From assembly GCA_008692225.1 (NCBI GenBank), contig VICG01000002.1:1504001-1568000 (forward strand): a stretch of 64,000 nt of DNA. Direction: 5' to 3'. The position numbers and the translations under genes were made by a program. This DNA comes from Monilinia fructicola (lineage: Eukaryota; Ascomycota; Leotiomycetes; Helotiales; Sclerotiniaceae). Shown one piece after another: positions 48,186-60,544 of this stretch (positions within the stretch are counted from its first letter, which is position 1; every line of letters starts with the position of its first letter). The notes beneath the pieces were generated by a model. That model ran no database searches, was not told the DNA's origin, and was given only the letters and a program-made list of their open reading frames with translations.

Positions 48186-51100
48186 ATGAATAATCAACCA
48201 CACAACGGCCCTCCGGGTTTCGATCGAGATCGTGATATGGAGGAACAACATCGACAGCGTACCTTGCAGCAGCAACAGGAAGAGATGGCGACACAGCGTG
48301 AGCGTGAGCGCGATCTAGAGAGACAAGAAAGAGATCGACAACACAGAGAGCAATATCAGCCAGCACCTCCACATCAGAGCAATACCGGCAGTATTCCCTT
48401 GCATCAGCCCGTAGCAAATAGAACAACTACAGCAATGCATAGTCCAGGTGGAATTCTTGCTACGCATGGCACTCCACTAGGAGCTCCAAGTGGACCTGGC
48501 AATGCCTTTGGAGGTCCTCTTCACAATGACGCAGCACGCAACCTACAACACCATGCCCAAAATGCCGCTCAACAACCCCAGCAGCAGCATATATTCAATT
48601 CCGAAATCTTTGGCCCTGCTCGCGGTGCGGGCGCTCCTCAATCAAATGTGCCACTTGGAGTTCCAGGCGTCCCAGATGTTGGCTTCGGTAGGCCACAGCT
48701 ACTAGTACCACGAGAGACCACGCAGCAGGACGTAGCAGCAGCCGCAAGATTGATGCCTTTTGGACCTACCACTACTGGTCACACAATACCTGGTCCTGGT
48801 CTAGCACAAGCTGGTCAACAGCCAATTCTCAATGTGAGTTTACATCAATCACCGTCATTTTCTTGCCAATGAGCTTTCAGTTATACCCTCAACTATAATT
48901 CAAGTCTAATCAGTTTTTTGTTTTCTTACAGGATGCTCTGAGCTATCTTGACCAGGTCAAAGTCCAGTTCGCAGATCAGCCCGATGTTTATAACCGATTT
49001 CTTGATATCATGAAAGACTTCAAGAGTCAAGCGTACGTTGTGTTTCTTTCATCCATCTTGGACAGCAAAATTCTTAATCACAACATGTCTCCGCCACGTG
49101 CTAACTTTGGTGATTCACTTTCAGAATTGACACTCCGGGTGTCATCAATCGTGTATCCGAACTTTTTGCTGGTCATCCAAATTTAATTCAAGGCTTTAAC
49201 ACATTTTTACCACCTGGATACAGAATCGAGTGTGGAGCCGACAATAATCCAAATACAATCAGAGTAACAACTCCAATGGGAACCACTGTTCAGTCGATTC
49301 CTGGAGCTGGTCGTGCACTTGGCGAGACTGTAGTTAGCCACGGCGGCGGGGCAAATGGCTTTTACAACCCTCAACGCCCAGGCAATTGGCAGCAACAACC
49401 CCAACCCAGCATCGAGAGTCCAGAAGCAGTGTTCAGTCCACCCCACCAGAGTGCTACAGTCTCTTACGGCCATAATCAAGCACCGCTTGGATCTTACGAT
49501 GCACAAGCAGCAGCAGCAGCCGCCGCCGCAGCTCATCAACAGCAACAACGAGGTGTATCTCAATTAACCAACGCTGTCAGCGCGACCTTGGGTCAACCAC
49601 CAAGAAACACACAAACACCAACACCTGGCGGTGCTTCTTCAAATCTAAATGGCTCTGGCGCGCAAGCGGGAATGGAAAAACGCGGCCCAGTTGAGTTTAA
49701 TCATGCAATAAGTTACGTTAACAAGATCAAGGTATGACTTGGAAAAAAAATTCTCTGCCGATCACCTTTGAAAATATACTCACCTTGACCTCAGAACCGT
49801 TTCCAAGACAAACCTGAGATTTACAAACAATTCCTCGAAATTCTTCAGACATACCAACGCGAATCTAAACCAATTCAAGATGTTTATAGTCAAGTAACTA
49901 CTTTGTTTGGTACAGCACCCGATCTACTCGAAGATTTCAAACAATTCCTACCAGAATCAGCCGCACACGCAAAAGCTGCTGCTAAGGCCGCGGAGGAAGC
50001 AACGGCAATGCCGGATAATACTCAAGATACTCAACTTGGTAGCAGAGGTCCTTCTGGAGATCCTAAACTTCCAATAATGGGCAATTTCCCTATTCCTACT
50101 CCTGCCACTGGCAAGACGGAAAAGAAGCGCAAGCCTCTGACTCAAGGAACTGGTTCACAGATGAACAATGGTGGAGAAAGCTCCGTTCGTGGGGCTGGCC
50201 AGCAACAACCCAATAAGGTGAGTTAGACCTCAATATTGAAGAAACAAACTCTTTTAATTCATAAATCATTCATGCCTTTGTGAGATATTTCTTTAATATT
50301 TTGAATTTTTATAGCGACCGAAAACCCATCATAACAGTAAACCATTGGCTGCTGATGCTGCAGCCGTATCTCCAACATTAACTCCCATCCTACCCGAACC
50401 ACTTCCTCCTGCATCGATGTCCGCTGCGAGCACTGAAGAATTAGCCTTTTTCGATCGCGTAAAGAAATACATTGGCAATAAGTCCACCATGAACGAGTTT
50501 CTAAAGCTCTGTAATCTTTTCTCACAGGACCTGATCGACCGCAATGTTCTAGTACACAAAGTTAGCAATTTTATCGGTGGAAGTGCGGATCTGATGAATT
50601 GGTTCAAGGCCTTCGTTGGCTATGAGGGAGTTGACGAGGTAATCGACAATCGGCCAAAGGCCCCTACAGGAAGAGTTGCGTTGAGCAACTGTCGAGGCTT
50701 GGGACCAAGCTATCGATTGTTACCGAAAAGAGCAAGTTCTCCACTACCTCCATACTTTTAGCTTCAGGAAATTCTATTGTCCTTTTGCAGAGGTTGAATT
50801 TGTTTGGGAAAGGAGGGTTGTTTGCTAATGTTATAATGACAGGAACGATTGAAGCCTTGCAGTGGTCGAGATGAGATGTGTCAAGCGGTTCTTAATGATG
50901 ACTGGGCTTCACATCCTACATGGGCATCTGAAGACTCTGGTTTCGTAGCTCATCGAAAGAACATTTTCGAGGAAGGTCTACATCGCATCGAGGAAGAACG
51001 TCACGACTATGACTTCAACATTGAATGCAACTCCAAAGTCATTCAGCTTCTCGAGCCAGTTGCTCAACAGATTGTTGCCATGGAGCCAGCAGATAGAGTG

Positions 51101-53264
51101 AACTTTCGTATGCCTGGTGCCGGCCCCAATGGTCCAAGCCAAGCCATTTATAATCGTGTGATGAAGAAGATTTACGGTACTGAGAAAGGCCCACAAGTTG
51201 TTGCTGATCTTTTTCACGATCCTTGCGCTGTTCTACCAGTAGTCTTAGCACGCCTCAAGCAGAAGGACGAAGAATGGACTTTTACTAGGGTAAGTACTGT
51301 TGACTCCAACAATACAGCATCGCTAATCTTGGTATCAGCGCGAATGGAATCCCGTCTGGGGCGCACAAGGTAGTGTCATGTATCTGAAAAGTCTCGATCA
51401 CATGGGCATCCACGTCAAGCAAGCCGACAAGAAGCATTTTGCTGCAAAGCATTTAGTAGACTCCATTAAGACAAAGCACGAGGAGCAACGACGTCTTAGA
51501 AGCTCCAGAGGTCCCACACCAAAATACCAGTATTCCTACCAATTTGCCGATCAGGAGGTCATTGGCCAACTTCTACACATCATGATTGTTTATGCCTGCA
51601 ATGCAAACCAACACAGTAGCTCTGAGCGTCGACGCATTTCCGATTTCTTCGAAAAGTTCATATCTACATTCTTTGACCTACCTTACGATTTTGTCGCACG
51701 TCATACCGCTGGCATTGATCGTGGAACTCCTGATGATGAGTATGAAGATGTTGCGCCAGCTGAGCTTTCTAATGGCCGGGGCAGACGGCCAGTCAATGGG
51801 AAGAAAGCTGATTTACGACGTGGGGTTCTTGATAGAGGCCGAAATGGCACAAGAGGTCGTGGACACAAAGATGACAGCGCTACGGGTAGCAAAGAATCTA
51901 CACCGGATGTCGATTCTAACGGCGATGACGAAGTTGCCGAAGGTAACGATGATAGAGCTATTACCGAAGTCACCAATGAGCGTTGGGCAGCCGTGCCAGG
52001 TGCAGTCGCTGTTCAAGGTACAAAACCTCTCGAATCTGACGACTTAGAAATGAAAGCGGATCAACCATTCCAACGTGATTGGTATAACCTATACTGCAAC
52101 CAGACGGTTTTTGTGTTTTTTAGCATCTTCCAAACTCTTTATCAGCGTCTCAAGGACATCAAAGATGCAGAGAGTTCCGCAAAAGCAGAAATGGAACGGG
52201 CAAAGAGCGGCAAACCTGCAAAACAAATCGGTCTGCTAAGTGATAGGAATGACTATTTTACAAGTCTTGAGGACGGTGAATCCTGCTATTCAAGAGTCTT
52301 GGATCTTATCGAAGATTACATCAAGGGCGAGGTTGAAGATACCAAGTATCAGGACTACCTCCGACATTACTATCTGCAAACTGGATGGAAAATCTACACC
52401 ATCACCGACCTCCTGAAGAGTCTCTGTCGTCTTGGCTCTATCTGCTCTTCTCCCGATAATAAGGAGAAGACCCCGGATCTCATTGACCAATTCATACGTA
52501 ATAGAGAAGCTAAAGAAACGTCGTATAACATAGAGATTAATTTACGGAAACAAGCGGATAAATACATCAAAGACTCGGAACTGTTCTTGATCAGATGGGT
52601 ATGTAATTCCCGGTTCCCTTGTACATATTTTGCTAACAAACATTCAGTACCCCAAAAAGAATGAAGCAACATCACAGTGGGTTCATCGAGATGAGACTAC
52701 TTTCGATCTTGATATCATGCAACGAAAGGAGCGTTGGCAATACTACACATCTTCTTATGTGCGCATTGAGCCAACTGAAGGAGTGCCCCGCAGACTCCTT
52801 CGCAAGAGTCTCCTTACCCGTAACTTACCATCAGGAGATACCGATTCTGAAGATGGCTCTAATCAACGCAAGCCTCTCGTCTGGACGAAAGTCTAACACT
52901 CAGAATCTGCGTCAATAGCTATAAAATTATCTACAAGGAACCCGGCGTGGAATACTTCATCTATGCTGATAAGGCTCTAGGCGGCGGTGAAAATGGTGAG
53001 ACTAGACAAAGGTTGAAAAAGGTTGAAGAGTCGAGAAACCAAAGATTTCATGAGAAATTCGGAATGAATAATCGATGGATGAAGGAAAAGAGTCACGAGG
53101 AAGTCAGCAGGATCAATCAGGAATTTAGAAAATGGGTTAGTGAAGGTGTCCTCCCCCCGACACAGGCTACTGGCGTTAGTACTAGCGTCGTTTCTGGAGC
53201 AGCATCTGGAGCGGTACCTACGGCTACAGCAGCCGTAGACAACGAAGTTGATATGGCTGGTTAA
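48186..53264 (+). CDS. sin3: SIN3 co-repressor, scaffold of the Rpd3/Sin3 histone deacetylase complex; one frameshift near the C-terminus
   Basis: Nuclear scaffold that links DNA-binding repressors to histone deacetylase. Eight exons (48186-48833, 48932-49032, 49125-49731, 49795-50217, 50315-50731, 50843-51289, 51339-52598, 52648-53264). A Gln/Pro-rich, charged N-terminus is followed by PAH1 ([20 protein letters not shown]), a spacer with a 9-Ala run, PAH2 ([20 protein letters not shown]) and PAH3 ([20 protein letters not shown]). The HDAC-interaction region begins [14 protein letters not shown] and runs through SGRDEMC and [16 protein letters not shown]. The fifth intron has a GC donor (50732). 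The last exon changes frame between about 52850 and 52885: one frame ends after RKPLVWTKV, the family continuation [18 protein letters not shown] is one base off. Exon 8 is one base short of a multiple of three, so a single missing base explains it. Restored length would be about 1,506 aa. Confidence 0.92.
50732..50842 (+). other. GC-AG intron in SIN3
   Basis: The exon ends ...CCGAAAAGA and the intron starts GCAAGT, ending in GACAG at 50842. No GT donor nearby keeps the frame, while the GC donor joins LLPKR to [12 protein letters not shown] exactly in phase. Confidence 0.85.
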
Positions 53265-54617
53265 GTGCAGAATGCATTTTGTTATTAAAATGGGCTGGGA
53301 GTGAAGAGGAGTTCTGGAAGGGTTTAGTAACGACATTCTCTTTTGCTTTCTGCTTTCTTTTTTGTTCCATTGGCAACTTCCAAGGAGCTTGAGTTCCCTC
53401 AGTCATTTGACTGTCATGGATCTGTTTGCGAAGGCTTGCATAGATATTGCTTGCTGCGGAGAGCATTTGGCTTACTAGGATGATCTCTCGCGCTTCCATT
53501 TCTTAGTAAAACTGGCAGCTTGGGTTTTTCTGTTTTATATGTTGTATGATAGATAATTCAAAATAAAAGTCTCGAATGAATTTTTGAATGGGTGATGGTG
53601 TGATGATGATGTGTGAATGTGATTGATTGCCTAGTAGAAGAACAATTGCTGTTGATGCAGCCAGTTCCGTATATAACATTGTTAGCCTAACGTTGCTGCA
53701 GCCGCCAGTGTAGCCGCAGGCCCAGAGTTTATTTTAATTGTGTCTTGAAATTAGCCTGATTCGATCGGCAAGCATTGCAAACCACACCGTACAATACCCA
53801 ATCTCGATGTCAACTTCGGCATTGTATGTATGTCTGCATGCAGACATATATCTCGCATTATTTCCTATTCCAGTTCGACATACGCATTGTGCCTTGCATT
53901 CGTACATCGAAAACCTAAGGATTCCTAGCATGTTATCTTTCTTCTTGCTACCCATGATGATCAATTGATCCTTTTCATTGACCTCAGAGTTCCACCGGGA
54001 TGGTAACGATACTTGAGTTTCCCTCCGCTGCGTCCGGGGATTCACAGTTATGGTTCCATTGCAATTCTCTCTTGTGGGATTGGGCTTTGCTCTTACCAGT
54101 GAGTCTGCCGCTCCCTCCGGATCCCCCCACCCCGACCAGGAATACGCTGTTTCGTTTGGAAAGACCAATACCTGCCTCTGTGGCGTTGTCTTCTTGTTCT
54201 TATTCAAGATCGACTTTCATCTAAGATTTAAGATTAAATGAGCCGCATGCATAAAATAATGAGCTAAACGGACGTCTGTAGAGGTTACATTGATCTGACG
54301 TTGATCGATATATATCCAAGTCGAAAGCTCACAGGTAGGCGGGAACATGATAGACGAGAAATTTGCCAGGTGTGGAATTCGCGATCAGAGAATCACTGGA
54401 CAGAAGCCAGAGGATAACGACTACCTGCTTCATAGATGTGGAAACTGCACTCTTGTGTATTTAAAACTCAATATGTTCATTACTATTTTTTGTCATCCAC
54501 CTTTCCCTCCCTAAAACTCTAATATATCAAACAAAATCAAAGTAACCATGGTATCATTGCACATTCCTTCACTTCCTGTTCAATTCACACAGAACGCCAC
54601 TGCCCCCACCAACGCCC
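53265..54617. other. Convergent region between SIN3 and DUR3
   Basis: 3' ends of two convergent genes face each other. Open frames at 53734-54207 (-) and 54000-54241 (+) overlap each other and show no motifs. Nothing supported. Confidence 0.45.
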
Positions 54618-56845
54618 CTAGTGAGCAGTAAGCTCGCTCTTATTCGCAGTCTCCTTCTCACCACTCACAGGTGGGGTCTCACTCCCGGCATCCTTTACTC
54701 CTTCCACATAAGTAACTTCCGGCTTGTGGTGTCGACTTGGGTGCTGTTTCCCGGCGATATCCAAATAAATCGCCTTTGCAGTTCTCGCCAGCGAATGTCT
54801 TCCTTCATATACAGGATATACACCCACTGTCAACGTACTGCCTATCAACCAGATGATACCTACTACAACCCATCCGGTGAAGAATTTCTCTGAAAAGATG
54901 TAGCCACTGCCATACATAGGCATTGGCCACAATATCAATAATGATAGTGTAAGAATGATGGTCATTCCCTTTGCAGTTTTCGAAGCGCGTAGAAGCTTCG
55001 TTTGTTCAAGTGCTTCTTCTGCGGCTGAGGCGCGTGATTCACCAGGTACGAGTTCGAGATCCATGTCTGCTGCGTCCGCTAAATCGTGATCATCGCCTCT
55101 GCGAATCTCGGCCATGGATTTCCAGTCGTATTTATCCCAGCCAAAGATGAGAGTAAAGAGGGGAGTAAAGAGGAGGGGAGAAAGAAGAGCTGTGACGTTT
55201 CCTGCTAACATGGGGTTGTTGGAGCCTGTGCAGTCGACGTCAAGAGAGTCGCATTCTTTCTTGGCGGTGACTAGCCAAGCTATGACAGCACAGACAAGAC
55301 CCAGAGGAGGGGTGAGCGTGGCTGCCCAGCGGTTATGGCCAGCCCACATGATTGTTAGGGTTGCGGGAATAACAGCCGAGGAGATGATGACGCCCATCAT
55401 TAGGTAGAGGTAACCCATGGAAATACCAGCATAGTGCAAACCTGTCGAGAAAGCAGCCATGAACAAGCCAAAACCGATAACCATTGCGTGACTCATGTAA
55501 ATCAATCTCTTTCCACTTGCGCCGGGATTAAAATATGTTTGGTAGATATCATATGTGAATATTGAGGATACAGCAATGAGTTCGGCAGATGACGCTGATG
55601 TGACAGCCATGAAGACGATAAGAAGTGTACAAACAGCACCACCACTTCCGAGAAGAGCAACCGCGGCGTATGGAAGAACAAGACCTGCTGACACATCGGC
55701 GGGATCCATACGATTGGGATAAGTAGGAAAGGCAGGATTGCCTTCGAGCGCAATGGCTGCTAGACCCATAGTTGTAGCACACAGCCACGGAATAGCAAAC
55801 CAAGATATTCCACCCATGATGTATCCAGGAAGGGCATGAACTGGAGATGCAGCAATAGCTTTATTGTAATATCCATTGTCCAAGAACACAGTTCCGAAAT
55901 TTCCGACAATATTTATGACGAAGAAGATGGCACCTTCTGAAGATTTCATGGTAAGATAACTACCACCCGCATTACCTTTTACTGGATGATCAGTAGCTGC
56001 TTTGAGCAAAAGGTCAAATACTGCTTTGGGTGATCCGAGCACATCGCTTGTTGCGTAAGTGGTAAATGCGAATATGAGGATGATAATCAAAAGCATAAAG
56101 GTGTGGACCCAGTCAGTGAGGAAGGTAGCTTTGATACCACCGAACATTGTGTACATGACGACACCCAGTGGTAGGAGGAAACAAGCTATAGAATGTAAGC
56201 ATTTGGTCATTGAATATCATATGGTTCTGTTACCAGCAGCTGTAGGCATTCCAGTCAAAGAAGACACCACAGCAGAACCACCCGTCAAAAGCATTGCAGT
56301 AACGAGAATATTGGTCATCAACCCGAAGACCGTAAAAACAATGTGAGCATATACCCCATACCTAGCTTTGATGACCTCAAGGAAAGTCTAAACCCTGTTA
56401 GTATGCCTCTATCACCACTGAATTGAACAAACCTACATGAGCATTTGGTGCTCTTCTCTTCAACTCAATGGCAATAGTCGCAAACAACAAAATTTGAACC
56501 GTTGCTCCAGATGCATACCAAAACGGTCCAGAAACTCCATAATTGTATGCAACACCAGAACTTTGCAGCAACGTAGCAGCCCAAGTCCATGAGGATACTA
56601 CCGCAGATGCAACCAATCCTGATTTGACGGTTCTGCCAGCTGTGCTAAACATTTCTGATGTTTGCAATTCGTGATTGTATCGTTTGAGGATCCATGTTAC
56701 GAGAATCTAGTTGACTCAAGTATTAGTTCAAAACTCACTTGTAGCAATTGAGCATCAAACCTACCATGCCAAAAGCGAATAGAGCTCCCAGGCCCAGAAC
56801 GATTCCATATCCCCAGCCAGCGCTGAGTGGAGGTGCGATTGACAT
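54618..56845 (-). CDS. dur3: Urea active transporter, sodium/solute symporter family
   Basis: High-affinity urea uptake (and possibly polyamines) at the plasma membrane. Four exons (56845-56765, 56706-56437, 56387-56234, 56185-54618) give 690 aa without a break; introns 48-58 bp. It opens with [20 protein letters not shown], as in fungal DUR3 proteins, and continues with [46 protein letters not shown], the QT-like [33 protein letters not shown], and [20 protein letters not shown]. Fifteen or so hydrophobic helices fit the family. The C-terminal tail is hydrophilic and Lys/Glu-rich. Four GATAAG words lie 0.28-0.53 kb upstream, consistent with nitrogen-catabolite control. An acceptor-like TTTAG 24 nt before the ATG leaves open a 5' exon. 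Confidence 0.92.
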
Positions 56846-57121
56846 GGCTGCTGAAGGGGTATGCTCGACCTAAACGCAGTTCAAGGTGTGATGTTCATAA
56901 AAGTAATTCGAAATCTACAAGCGTAACACAGGAGGGACGAAGCCTTATATTATATTAAGCCATATCACACTAGGTATATGAAGATATGCAACTGGGGTAG
57001 TACTTTCGGGGGGTGCTGATAACTGGTGATACCCACCACTCACAGGAGGAATAGGCTGAAAAAGAAAGCGCGGCATGATGGCTTAGCATTTTACATTACA
57101 AGAATTTCTCATTCTATTATG

Positions 57122-57375
57122 GATAAGAGGTCTGAATGAGAAAAGTTATCTATCGCCGCACAGTTTGGAGTCTGTCTGATAGAGATAAGGTTTGAGTAAT
57201 GGTAATTCTATCGAATAAAACATTTGGAACAAACGTTACTGAATCCTTGCTATCTGACTGCATTGGGGAGCTTGGACATTGGGGGTTAAGCGATCTGGAC
57301 GATAGTCAAAATATTGAGTCCTGATTGGTTATTGATGAATTGATAAGCTGAAGATCTCCAAAAGCCATTGATAAG
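57122..57375. promoter_or_regulatory. Cluster of GATA-factor sites upstream of dur3
   Basis: GATAAG occurs at 57122-57127, 57184-57189, 57342-57347 and 57370-57375, all in the same orientation, about 280-530 bp upstream of the dur3 start (gene on the minus strand). HGATAR is the known target of AreA/NIT2 nitrogen regulators in ascomycetes. Binding is inferred. Confidence 0.55.
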
Positions 57376-58285
57376 GAAGTTGAGACTGATGAAAATGAGA
57401 AATGTAGAGCAAGGAAAAGGTATAAGTCGAGGTGGATAGTGAAAATCGATTGGGGTTCGATCAGAAACGACAGCAGTATGTTGACCAAAGTTCCGATACC
57501 GCAGTACGTGCTACCAACCTACCAACAAACACTCTTGCAAGAGATGGAGTTTTTGATAAGCTCAATTCAGACTTCGGTTCAGTCAGATACGGCGCCTCCC
57601 GATAAATCATCGTCCTTTGGACCCCGTGGAGAATTATATATCCATGCAAGATGGAAAAAGCAACGGCATCTTGCATAATGGTCGAGACCTTCTCGCTACT
57701 GTCTCCAGGAACCACTCAAAGGTTTGTGTTTGATTCGGTCTTGGTGCGCAAAGCACACATTTGGAACACGAACCATTAAAAGGATGATGAATACATGACC
57801 TCTCCCAGAAAGGCAATTCAGTTGCCTCTCGCTTGGATGGCAGACTTCTCCAAATTCTAACCAGGGATATTTGTCCACTTATACATTGGCCTTTCACTCA
57901 TCCTAACCAGTCATACAGTGTGCATGCTGAGGATCTTGAGATATCCAAAGGATGGCATCTCAATTCCTTTTTCATGAGCATCGGAATGATGCATTGACAA
58001 CAGGAACCTGATACTTCAGGACGTAGTAAATGGTCTTTTTATTTGTTATCCTTCCTAGAAACAAAAGCTCCCAATCGATCCTTACCCAAGATAGAGATGC
58101 CACAAAAAGAACCAACTCATCCAATCCCTAACCTTTCTGTCACGAAACTCCGTACCGTCCTCCCTCTTGAAAATTTACCCTTACCAGCCTGAGTGTACCC
58201 TTACTCCCTCGTCTCTTTACACGATATCGATATATCCCCAATCTAAGCCTCCCCTTCTTCTCGGCCATCTCTCCTAAGCAGTATG
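57376..58285. other. Non-coding stretch
   Basis: No gene supported between the dur3 upstream region and the zinc-ribbon gene. Frames at 57439-57897 overlap on both strands without recognisable motifs. Confidence 0.4.
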
Positions 58286-58768
58286 TTATCCGTACTGCAT
58301 AGGCGGCTTTCCACCTGGTGGACCGCCTCCCCAGCCAGGATTCGCAGGACCTCCACCACCACCAGGAGGTGGTTGATTCTGTAATGGCACTTGACCTCCT
58401 CCATTTATTTGAGATTGCACATCTGGTCGGTTTTGAAGTGGCTGCGCAAAGTTGCAGATGGAACAGACTACATCTTCGTAGGCGTGGAAGCTCAATGGAA
58501 GAACTGGAATGAAGCAGAAGGTAAACCACGGATGTCTCTTTATCACTTTGGCAGAATAATTTCCCTAATCAAATAGGTCAGCCATGGGAAAGAGTGGATA
58601 GCTAGAACTATACACGTACACAGTTATGACATTGGCATAACACATTCTCGTACCCTTGAAGTTGAGATGAGAACTCTAAGAAGGAGAACTGTTAGCTGCG
58701 GAACAAAGTAAGTTTGATAGGATGAAGTCACTCATACCATGTTCTCCACAAGTGAAAATGAAGCACAT
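58286..58768 (-). CDS. Small zinc-ribbon protein with hydrophobic segment and Pro/Gly-rich tail
   Basis: Three exons (58768-58738, 58675-58620, 58564-58286; introns 62 and 55 bp) encode 121 aa. The start MCFIFTCGEHG leads to a first metal-binding half, LCQCHNCGNYSAKV. A hydrophobic stretch follows (WFTFCFIPVLPLSF), and then the second half, VVCSICNFA. The C-x2-C ... C-x2-C spacing around HPWFTF..FIP is the layout of fungal zinc-ribbon_15-type proteins. The C-terminal 45 residues are PPGGGGGP-type repeats. Exon 1 is only 31 nt and would be missed by simple frame scanning, but both splice junctions are in phase. Molecular role is unknown; the family is inferred. Confidence 0.72.
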
Positions 58769-59701
58769 TTTGAGACGATCCGCTTTCAGAGATTAATATT
58801 GATAAAGTTTTCTTTTCCCCAGGAATCAATAGAATCAATAAATTTATGATGAACAATGAGTATCTATGCAAATGAGGACGGCGGTCATGCAATCACTAGC
58901 AAGGATTGAGGCTGTGCACGATCATATCGGAATTCCATAGAAATATAATTCCGATATGGGAACAGTTACCAGTACGGAGTACAAGCTAAGTCTTGGCATG
59001 TGATTGACGCTAAAAGTCACGATTCGACGCTAAGAATTTTCTTAGCGAAGATAAATTCATAAACTCAAAATCTTTTATAGAAGATCTTTTCTTTCTTCTT
59101 TTTTTCCTTCAAGCGTCGTCCTCATCAACGCTGCGTTTCTATGCTACAAACAGATAAACTTGCTCACCCAAGTATATCAGATCGCTTGCGATCATTTATT
59201 TGCATATGAGAAATTCGGAGTACTCTTCAATTTACCTCGTTCCTTTTCCTTCTGGCAAAGATGAACAGGTCTGCCCGTGAGGGTTCGGCGTGATTTCACG
59301 TCTGCAATTGGCATCAGAAAAGCAGGGCATGGTCACTCCCTATATATCAAATCCGCAAGGAGGAGAGAAAAGGGCTGCGTACTATTGTTCCTTTGGGAGA
59401 GCCGTTGCGAAGATTGTGTGTGCCAAGGCATGACACTTAAGTGCAATACGTGGCGTGCTAGGCTTGTTATTACTTCGGTGATAATAAGTTGGGTACAATT
59501 CGATTCCGATTACTCTGTTGAGGACGACGCTTCACCCTTTTTTTTTCAGGTCAGTGATCACATTTCACCTTCTGAGTCGGGATACTACTAATGAAATCGA
59601 ATTTTTGATCCAAAACTTAGTATTTACCAGTCGACAGACCGATGTCACCTTCCCCCAAATATTCCACGTATCAGACTTGTCGGAAAACTCACAGCACCGA
59701 C
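58769..59701. other. Upstream region of the zinc-ribbon gene
   Basis: No gene supported. Contains TACGGAGTA at 58973-58981, a pair of inverted TTCCGATAT/ATATCGGAA words at 58925-58958, and a CT-rich stretch at about 59083-59120. Confidence 0.45.
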
Positions 59702-60544
59702 CTACGAGACCGAACTCTCCATGTTTTCTCCCTCCTTTTCAACTGCATATAACTTTTTGTTGCTCTCTAGCAAAGTGTGCAGCCCTTTCAACTCGTCTAG
59801 AAGAGCTTCACAGTCTTGACTCCCGTCTCCAACTCTGTGCGATAACTCTAAGATCTGCCGACCCGCGGTATCGATTTTTTCCTTCAATCTCTCTGACGCT
59901 TTGAATATGGTCGTGTTCGATTTCTCCACAACAATAGACGTATGCGCTTGCTTCAATGCTTCTGCGACTTGTGCAATCTGATGGTTGAGCTGCTCATGAA
60001 GTGTATCTTCTGAATCATTTTCTTTCTTGGCTTTGTTTCCATCTTGATCAGAGTTGTCAAAGCTATGTTGATTATGATTCTCCACCCGCTCTGGAATTTT
60101 CGATACGCTATCCAATTTCAAGCTCCACAATTGTCTTAAAATCTTGTCCGGCGTATAATTCTTGACATTTTGAACATCGACCACAAACGCCGTGAGGATT
60201 TCGGAATGAATAGTTTCCGCCTCCTTGACTACGGTTCGCAACTTCTTCATGGCTTTTCCAAAAGGTAAGGCATCCCTGTGTCTTGCATCTTCGTAGTCGC
60301 TACCCGAGTCGAACATGAGCTCTATGTTCTCTGGACCCAGTATCCGACTTCTGTTCTTATTCCTTCTATCGAAGCTTCGGCCTAATCGATACTCGGGTCC
60401 GTATCCATTAAAGGCAGCTCGTCTCAAAGGCTCTTGGCTATATGCGAAGTACGGATCTGAGGCTCGATGGTACTCATCGTACAGTGATTCAATTCTGGGC
60501 TCTCTTCCGAAAGGTCGTAGCCTATGTTCGATAGGTCGATTCAT
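59702..60544 (-). CDS. Hypothetical coiled-coil protein, 280 aa
   Basis: Single exon; the start at 60544 (MNRPIEHRLRPFGREP) is preferred because the 53 residues before it in frame look like untranslated sequence. Residues 1-90 are Arg/Tyr-rich and basic. Residues 95-280 are helical with heptad-like spacing: FGKAMKKLRTVVKEAETIHS, HEQLNHQIAQVAEALKQAH, ASERLKEKIDTAGRQILELS and EALLDELKGLHTLLESNKK. An acidic, Asn/Asp/Lys-rich linker lies between. No catalytic motif is seen and I do not recognise the family. It is divergent from the amidase gene at 61150. Confidence 0.6.
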   Translation of the reverse strand: MNRPIEHRLRPFGREPRIESLYDEYHRASDPYFAYSQEPLRRAAFNGYGPEYRLGRSFDRRNKNRSRILGPENIELMFDSGSDYEDARHRDALPFGKAMKKLRTVVKEAETIHSEILTAFVVDVQNVKNYTPDKILRQLWSLKLDSVSKIPERVENHNQHSFDNSDQDGNKAKKENDSEDTLHEQLNHQIAQVAEALKQAHTSIVVEKSNTTIFKASERLKEKIDTAGRQILELSHRVGDGSQDCEALLDELKGLHTLLESNKKLYAVEKEGENMESSVS

